This document shows, in pieces, positions 58,196-64,000 of a stretch of DNA of 64,000 nucleotides (positions are counted from its first letter, which is position 1; the number at the start of each line of letters is the position of its first letter). Source of the stretch: Labia minor (lineage: Eukaryota; Arthropoda; Insecta; Dermaptera; Spongiphoridae); the NCBI GenBank assembly GCA_963082975.1, contig OY720348.1:51534421-51598420 (forward strand), in the 5' to 3' direction. A program made the translations under genes and the position numbers. The notes beneath the pieces are model-generated. The model was not told the origin of the DNA and searched no databases. It saw only the letters and a program-made list of their open reading frames with translations.

Positions 58196-59206
58196 TAATT
58201 TATAACAACGAAATGGAAAATATATTTAAATAAAAAAAAAAAAATATTAATAATTATCAAAAAATGTACAGATTTTTAAAAATATTATTTTATTTCTGTG
58301 ATGTTAATTTACTAAAATTCTTGGAAATTTAATTTATTTATCAGTAAACAATCATAAAAATATTTTAATTTAAATAAAAAACTATTTTAATAAATATATT
58401 TTTAAAGATAATAAATATTATAGATTCATTTTTAATGTTTCATAACTTTTATTTACTTTTAATAAAATTGATTTAATGAGAATAAATAAATATTTTAGTT
58501 TATAATTAATGATCAGTAAACAATTATAAAAATGCATTTTATAAAATTTAATTTAAGTTTATTTTTGTAATTATTATATTCTGGAAAAAACCTGGGGCGG
58601 GGGAGGATGAACTGAAATGAGATCAGAAATGATTATAGTATAATAATAGTAGTAATAATTAATATTATATTTAAAATTATAAATGAATATAAAAAAAATA
58701 TATTTTTTCATAATTCTTTTTAGATTAATTTTGAATATTAAGCGTAGAATAATTATTTCATGTATTTTAAAGCGAATTAATATAAATTAATCTATTAAAT
58801 ATATAAAATGTAAAATTATTTCGGAAAATTATAACTAGCATCTTAAAGATAAGTTGTATTTAAAAAAAGAAATATTTAAATAAAAATATTTAAGCAAAAT
58901 TAAATTTTATAATTGATTTTTTAATTTTTTAATAATTTTTTTTTCAATAAACGTTTAATAAAATTTAATTAATGAGATGTTAAATGGAATCGAAAGAAAA
59001 TATTTAAGTTTAATTCTTTTCAAAGATTTGAATGAAAATTTTTTAAAAATATATGTAATATAAGTATATCAGTACAAAATTATATTATAAAATGCATTTT
59101 TTTAAAATTTAATTTTTTTTGTTATACTTTTAATTGAGTTCACTATTCTTCATTTTTAATTAATAAAAATAAATAAATTTTCAATTCATTCTTGATTAAC
59201 GAATGA
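58196..59206. other. AT-rich spacer
   Basis: No gene or repeat family recognised. Confidence 0.45.
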
Positions 59207-59395
59207 TTAAGGGATGATTTTGGTGAAGAGGCCGGTCAACTTCTTCCACTGAGCAGGGAAGGGGAACTGATTGCGCTCGAAGCACACCGGCCAGCAGGTA
59301 GGCAAGGAGGGAGGGAGGGAAGGAGGTGAGGCCTGGCGGAGGAGGGGAATGGAGTGGGGTCGTGCGGGGACAAGCGGAATGCCTATACGGAAATT
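59207..59395 (-). CDS. Candidate coding exon in a GC-rich island, unknown protein
   Basis: A 170-base island of much higher GC is spanned by one open minus-strand frame of 62 codons with no ATG, ending in TAA at 59207-59209. Its C-terminal part is protein-like: CWPVCFERNQFPFPAQWKKL then TGLFTKIIP. The upstream half is Pro/Leu/Ser-rich from (CCCT)n. Inside, ttccccttccctgctcag|tggaag is a good acceptor-like site, so only the last 40 bases or so may be exonic. A competing reading exists on the plus strand: an open stretch ending at cagcag|gtaggc, a good donor. I cannot decide strand or family. A GC-rich repeat is the alternative. Confidence 0.35.
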   Translation of the reverse strand, partial: NFRIGIPLVPARPHSIPLLRQASPPSLPPSLPTCWPVCFERNQFPFPAQWKKLTGLFTKIIP

Positions 59396-59994
59396 TATTA
59401 TAAATAAAAATGATATTAATTAAATAAAAACCGAAATATTAATTTATTATAATTGTAGTGTTTATGAGTAGATCTTAAATCGAATTGATAGAATATTTAA
59501 GCTTAATTCTAATAACAAATCTTAATGAAACATTTATAAAATATAGGGAAAAGTTATAAAAAAATTTTTCCAAAATGTAATTTTTATATTTATTTATTAA
59601 TTATTATATTTAAAAAAAATATTTAATATATTTAAATAATATTATTTATAAATATTTAATATAAAATTAAGAATGGTTTGGCTAGGGTAAATAAACTATA
59701 AATTAAATGTAAATAATTATAAAAATAAAAAAATAGGGTAAAAGGTGTCTAAAATGTGCCATTATGTAATATTTTATTATCTACTTCACTAATTATTCAC
59801 TTATTCGTTTAAGAAAATTATTTAATTAATAAATTTTTTAATTTATTTAAAAATATTAAATTTTAAGAATTTATAATTGTAAATTTGTGTGTCATGAGAA
59901 CTATTTTTGTTTATTTTTTTTTATATGAAATATATGGATGAAATAATAAATTTTTGTGATTTAAATTAAATGATTTTCGTAAAGGGGAAAAAAG
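59396..59994. other. AT-rich spacer
   Basis: No gene or repeat family recognised. Confidence 0.45.
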
Positions 59995-60600
59995 TAAGCT
60001 ATGGCCAGGCACATAACCGACCGACGATTTGAAATAAATTTATTTCCAAATAACATTATATATACTATATATGTATAAAGTATCAAAAAATATATATATT
60101 TAAAACTTGTATTAAAATGACTAAATTGGTTTTTATTTTTAGTTTAATTAGTCAATTATTAATTACTACTATATTTTTATTCTATTGTGTATATTTATTT
60201 TTAATAATTATTTATTGTTTATTTTTATATTTATTTTTTTTTCTGTCTGTACACTTTTTTGTAAATATCTGTTATATTGGATTGAATCTTATATATAAAT
60301 TATATTTATTTTTCACTCGAATAAAATTATTAATTAATGAAATATATATTCATAGTCATGAGTTGGGCATTTTTCTTGAATTGTAACAATTCAAAATTTT
60401 TAACTTTTTTTAATTTTTTGTATAATCGAAAATCATACACTATTTTTTCTTAGTATTTGTCCCTTGCGGGCTCTGCTGCTTCGGACAGCCTCCAAGGGTC
60501 CTGACCATTTATGATGCGAACTCGAAGAGCCTACAGCCGGAGTGGAGGGGGGGAGTAGATATGGGAAGGATTTTTAATATTTTATTTGGAATTTGGGATT
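59995..60600 (+). mobile_element. Family B2 element, uninterrupted copy
   Basis: Starts taagctatggccaggcacat and aaccgaccgacgatttgaaa, continues through (TA)n and aaaatgactaaattgg to cccttgcgggctctgctgct and gatatgggaaggatttttaa. Nearly identical to the element split by mariner at 33.9-35.2 kb and shows what that site looked like before insertion. Confidence 0.75.
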
Positions 60601-60779
60601 GGTTAAGGGTTTGGGACACGACTTCCTCAATGGGAGGCGAGCAAAAGTCGTGGCTTGCGTGAGCAGGGTTGCATCCCTGAAGTGGACCTATCTCTATCGG
60701 GATCATAGAGAGGATCCACCCGCTACTCCTATCGAAATCTATATACTTTTTTTTTATACACAAATATTAAAAATATGTG
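60601..60779 (+). repeat. Dispersed GC-richer block
   Basis: gcgtgagcagggttgcatcc, ctgaagtggacctatctcta and gggatcatagagaggatcca match a block at 50.36-50.45 kb. The open frames on both strands are incidental. Confidence 0.55.
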
Positions 60780-60975
60780 CTGTGGCCAGGCACAGAACCC
60801 ACCGACGCGATTAGAAATAATTTAATTTCCAAACAACATTTTATATATCTATAAAGTATAAAAAAAAATAGAAATATTTTTAAAATTTGAATTAAAATGA
60901 CTAAATTATATTATCTTAGTATTTATTTTTAGTTTAATTACTCACTTATTAATTACTACTATAATTTAAGTGAAA
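60780..60975 (+). mobile_element. Family B2 fragment
   Basis: tgtggccaggcacagaaccc, then accgacgcgattagaaataa and aattaaaatgactaaattat. The element breaks off after about 195 bases. Confidence 0.65.
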
Positions 60976-61036
60976 AATTTTCCGACAATGAATATAAACT
61001 TAAAACTTATTCACTAAATGTTGATGAATTATGTTA

Positions 61037-61174
61037 CTGATGCATTAAGTAAATATACTAAATTTTATCAAAATCCGTTGAGCCGTTCAAGTACAACGTA
61101 CAGACATCATACTAAAAATATTATTTTCTGTTAACAAAATGAATGCTTCGTGGATATATGTAAAAATCACCACA
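61037..61174 (+). mobile_element. Family B fragment (microsatellite lost)
   Basis: tgatgcattaagtaaatata through gtacagacatcatactaaaa to tatgtaaaaatcaccacatg; the GGAC repeat is reduced. It is joined directly to the start of the next B copy. Confidence 0.65.
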
Positions 61175-61830
61175 TGTGGCCAGGTCCGAACCGACCGACG
61201 GTTTGAAATAAATTAATTTCCAGCTACAGAAACAATTTCAAATAATTTTAATATATCTATTAATGTAATAAAAAACATATGGATATAACATAAATATTTT
61301 TAATTTTATTTTATTTATAATATATAGCTGAAGTAGCCGGCGTTACCCGAGGCTGTGACGTCATGAAGGGCTGGGTGACGTCATATAAATTTAAATTAAG
61401 AAAAACATAATGAAGATGATTTTTCCCGAGGATAAAACCAATACATTCGTGGTGATATGTAAAAAAATCTCCTTATGTGAAATTTGGTGCGAAAATAACC
61501 CTTCCCTTCTTATCGTCGATCGCTAATACTACCACTTCCGGTTTCCGGATTTGCACCAAAAGTTGATCAATTCATCCCACTGATGCATTAAGTAAATATA
61601 CCAAATTTCATCAAAATCCGTTAAGCCGTTCAGGCTGTACACATCTATACGGACGGACAGACGGACAGACATCATGCTAAAAATACTTTTTTCTGTTAAG
61701 AAAATGCATGATTCGTGGAGATATGTAAAAATCTCCACATGTGAAATTTGGTGTGAAAACAATACCTCCCTTACTATCGTCGGTCGGTAAAAAGAATATA
61801 TTCCCTTCCTATCGTCGGGCGGTAAAAATC
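61175..61830 (+). mobile_element. Family B HINE-like element, copy B4, with a doubled 3' end
   Basis: tgtggccaggtccgaaccga start, the extra phrase gccggcgttacccgaggc near 61335, paired gacgtcat motifs, a short microsatellite (ggacggacagacggacagac), and CGTCGGTCGGTAAAAA at 61778-61793. A second partial terminus (cttcctatcgtcgggcggta, 61803-61828) follows, so the right end is duplicated. Confidence 0.75.
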
Positions 61831-61932
61831 AAATATAATAATAATTTGTCAAGCTATTCTTGTCCTATTGTATAACTAAAGATAAGTTTACACGGGCTTA
61901 GTTCTTGTCATTAGTTCAGGGGTAAGTAAATA

Positions 61933-62800
61933 CAGGGTCCGGCAGTGAAATCTGACGGTTTTTGAAATGGGATAAATAAAAAAGTTGTGTGTGTGTTGAG
62001 ATATTTTAATTATTTTTTTTTATTGTGAAGAGGAGAATTGGAAATTTAACATTCATAATAAAAAAAGCACAAAAATAACTTATGTAGCAAAAATTATGTC
62101 ACTTAAATGATGACCACCATTTTCTCTACACTGTACTGTAAATTTTCGATATTGGGCTCCAAGAAACCCACAGGAACTTCACAAGCAGCCTATTCACTGT
62201 GAAAGAGTAACTGTCTGGGCTGCAGTGTGTAGGTCAACAGTGTTAGGACCTTATTTTTTTGAGGAGAATGGCCAAACAGTGACAGTGATCTCAGCGCGTT
62301 ATGTTGCCATGATCCGTGACTTTCTCATTCCAGAGTTACGTCGCCATCGTATCCCTCTCAGGTGGGTCTGGTTTCAGCAGGACGGAGCAACTGCCCATAC
62401 CTCTCGGGCGTCCATGGGTCAACTCAGAGGATTTTTCCCCGGTAAGCTGATCTCGCTCAGGGGTGACATCGAATTGCCGGCACGTTCTCCCGACTTGTGT
62501 CTTTTATCTATCAAGGGAAGAGTTTATGTTAACAGACCAAATAATTTGAACCAACTGAAGGAGAACATTCGGCGAGAAAGACGTGAGATCCCGCGCCAAA
62601 CATTGAAGAGAGTCATGACTAAATGGTGGTCATCATTTAAGTGACATAATTTTTGCTACATAAGTTATTTTTGTACTTTTTTATTATGAATCTTAAATTT
62701 CCAATTCTCCTATTTACAATAAAAAAAATAATTAAAATATCTCAACAACTTATTTATTTATCCCATTTCAAAAACCGTCAGGTTTGACTGCCGGACACTG
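61933..62800 (+). mobile_element. Tc1/mariner-superfamily element with about 180-bp inverted repeats
   Basis: Starts cagggtccggcagtgaaatc after TA and ends tttgactgccggacactg before TA. The left arm (61933-62120) and right arm (62622-62800) are long inverted repeats that share aaaaccgtcag-type tips, gttgagatattttaatt and cataagttatttttgt-type blocks (in complement). The encoded transposase runs into the right arm. The element sits inside the left terminal repeat of a Harbinger-like MITE. Confidence 0.88.
62153..62644 (+). pseudogene. Tc1-like transposase fragment, catalytic residue lost
   Basis: One open plus-strand frame of 163 codons ends at TGA (62642-62644). It starts without ATG at WAPRNPQELHKQPIHCERVT (the first ATG-like start would be internal). 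It continues VLGPYFFEENGQTVTVISAR, WFQQDGATAHTSRASMGQLR with the second catalytic Asp, then ELPARSPDL, KGRVYVNRPNNLNQLKENIR and ends at KWWSSFK. Compared with relatives, the segment after SPDL that normally carries the third catalytic Asp (PCDFFLWG-like) is compressed to CLLSI, so the triad is broken. The N-terminal DNA-binding domain and first Asp are missing. Inactive. Confidence 0.85.
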
Positions 62801-63027
62801 TAATTTTAAGCGCGGGCCAAAATGAAATTTTCAAAATGTCTTCCGAGCCGGAGGACCATATTTCGAAAACACTAATAAAAACAATTTATATATATATATT
62901 TTTTTTAGAGAGATAGACATATTAAACGAAAATTCAAAATAAGAGCCAACTTTTGCGTTCAAAAGGCCCGCGCTTAAAAGTATTACCCTGAACTAATGAG
63001 AAGAACTAAGCCCGTGTAAACTAGGCT

Positions 63028-63447
63028 TAACTTAACGTTGTTTTCTATACATAGGATAGATTCTAATTATTTTGAATTATTTTCTTTGTTGAATCCAGGT
63101 ATTGGATGGTTAAAAATTGACTTCATTTTAATACGTAGATACTTCGTTCAATTATTGTCTCCCTTTTTGGCTCTGCTAATTAAACTGAGTGTTATAATTT
63201 AATGATATTTCCTAAGGAGCAACACAAAACTGAAACCTAGCACAGCTGTGGTTGGAACTAACCACATCTTTTACAACCATTTCAATTGATTGTAAACTTT
63301 TTTTGTTTTTTTTTTTGTTTAAATAGAGCGAAAAATATATAAAAAAAAGCTTTTCAACTTTTCTTCGACGACAAGGATGAAATGAAGGTGGGTGGTGTTT
63401 GGTGAGGTGGGGGGGGGGGTTTAGGGGGATGAGAGGAAACAATTGAT
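63028..63447. other. Spacer; no feature called
   Basis: AT-rich at first, then G-runs at 63395-63420. Minus-strand frames here are Pro/Ser/Phe-rich and derive from low-complexity sequence. Confidence 0.4.
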
Positions 63448-63609
63448 ATGTCTCGTGAAAAATGGGTAAGGAAAGAAAAACAAGTTTGGTTAAGTTTTCG
63501 TTCAATGGCCGAGTTGCTGGAACTGAACATTGACGACAAGCTCTTAAAGAGTGAAAGAAACAACCCTCTCCCCCCACCCCCCGAAAAAAAGGGGAGGGAT
63601 AGAGAGTGA
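63448..63609 (+). CDS. Candidate small ORF or first coding exon, unknown protein
   Basis: A 53-codon ATG frame with G at -3 (gatATGTC) and an in-frame TGA just upstream. The translation is protein-like: MSREKWVRKEKQVWLSFRSM, AELLELNIDDKLLKSERNN, then PLPPPPEKKGRDRE. The middle would form an amphipathic helix. It lies in a GC-richer region (63440-63860) where most frames are low-complexity. A donor-like atgg|gtaagg lies at 63463-63468, so only the first six codons might be exonic. Not recognised. Confidence 0.35.
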   Translation: MSREKWVRKEKQVWLSFRSMAELLELNIDDKLLKSERNNPLPPPPEKKGRDRE

Positions 63610-64000
63610 CAGTGTGTGTATGAAAAGGGGATGCATGTGAAGGGAGGCGCGTAACTGGAACTCAGTAGGCTCGCAACTTTTAACAAACCATGACGCCGCC
63701 ATGCTGTATAGCGCGGGTGTCACCATTGTTATATATTACCAGGGGTGATTAATGAATCTAATGGGCAGTGATGGATCGCGGCTGCGTCGCTCAGCTCTCC
63801 TTCCTTTGTTCCAGGGAGTGTTCGCCCCGACACCCCCCCAACACCCCCAACACCCTCACATTATTATACCACCACTCTCTCTATCTCTCTCAAACCCACA
63901 CACACACACACAGACACACACTTTATATATAAATATCTATATCTATATCATATAGATATAGATATATAGAAATAGATAGATACAAAACAAGTTGCATTTG
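63610..64000. other. GC-rich island and simple repeats at the window edge
   Basis: 63640-63860 is GC-rich and includes catgacgccgccatgctg (a near-YY1 motif; on the minus strand an ATGGCGGC start-like context at about 63705). C-runs, (CA)n at 63895-63920 and (TAGA)n at 63930-63985 follow. This may be the promoter or first-exon area of a gene beyond the window. Inference only. Confidence 0.3.

Larger units (their letters stand above)
61880..63027. mobile_element. PIF/Harbinger-like MITE containing a Tc1-like element
   Basis: The two ends (agtttacacgggcttagttc on the left; its inverse gaactaagcccgtgtaaact on the right) form an inverted repeat that continues through cattagttcaggg and, further in, ttttaagcgcgggcc, for 60 bases or more. 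A 3-bp duplication taa flanks it (61877-61879 and 63028-63030), as expected for PIF/Harbinger. The left arm is split by the Tc1-like element at 61933-62800. The interior right of that insertion (62803-62990) has no transposase and shares phrases such as atatttcgaaaacac with the hAT family at 28.4 kb. Confidence 0.78.

Noticed and set aside
63212..63726. Pro/Ser-rich minus-strand frames near the right end as genes
   Set aside because: They are low-complexity translations of G- and C-runs. The plus-strand ORF at 63448 is more protein-like.

Overview
This is AT-rich eukaryotic DNA (roughly three-quarters A+T by eye) with no complete gene that I can name. It is packed with decayed mobile elements, simple repeats and TA tracts. 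The transposon types suggest an arthropod, probably an insect: several mariner and Tc1-like elements, hAT and PIF/Harbinger-type non-autonomous elements, a decayed restriction-endonuclease-class (R2/NeSL-like) non-LTR retrotransposon, tRNA-derived SINEs, and short elements built like Helentron-associated INEs. I cannot place the species from sequence alone.

Layout. 0-10 kb: an hAT MITE with a perfect 8-bp target duplication (1591-1989), the first copies of two HINE-like families (A and B), a three-unit tandem repeat near 7 kb, and a GC-rich open frame without any ATG on the minus strand (4456-4746) that looks like a coding exon. 10-25 kb: a SINE, HINE-like family C, several long palindromes (11.4, 12.5, 13.4-13.9 and 24.1-24.8 kb) and a mariner transposase 3' end near 17 kb. 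25-38 kb: non-LTR retrotransposon remnants (25.2-25.6 and 29.4-30.3 kb), SINEs, hAT MITEs, and three mariner remnants at 34.0-34.7, 36.6-37.3 and 37.3-37.6 kb. 38-53 kb: mostly AT-rich spacer with more A and C copies, SINEs (including a head-to-head pair at 52.2-52.5 kb), and a CCAAT/YY1-type motif pair at 49.7 kb. 53-64 kb: a pair of related blocks (53.6-54.0 and 57.7-58.1 kb), a short interval bounded by very good splice sites on the minus strand (55961-56028), a GC-rich open frame (59207-59395), a nested transposon (a Tc1-like element inside the terminal repeat of a Harbinger-like element, 61.9-63.0 kb), and a short protein-like ORF in a GC-rich island near the right end (63448-63609).

No genes can be shown to work together. 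The likely host content is a few candidate exons (4.5, 42.8, 56.0, 59.3 and 63.5 kb), which would fit the window being mostly intron and intergenic spacer of one or more large genes. That is inference; RNA evidence would be needed. The most distinctive feature is the set of HINE-like families. They share one architecture: a hairpin or subterminal inverted repeat at one end, a TG or GTCY-type microsatellite in the middle, and the matching inverted repeat plus a hairpin at the other end. They sit against or inside one another repeatedly.
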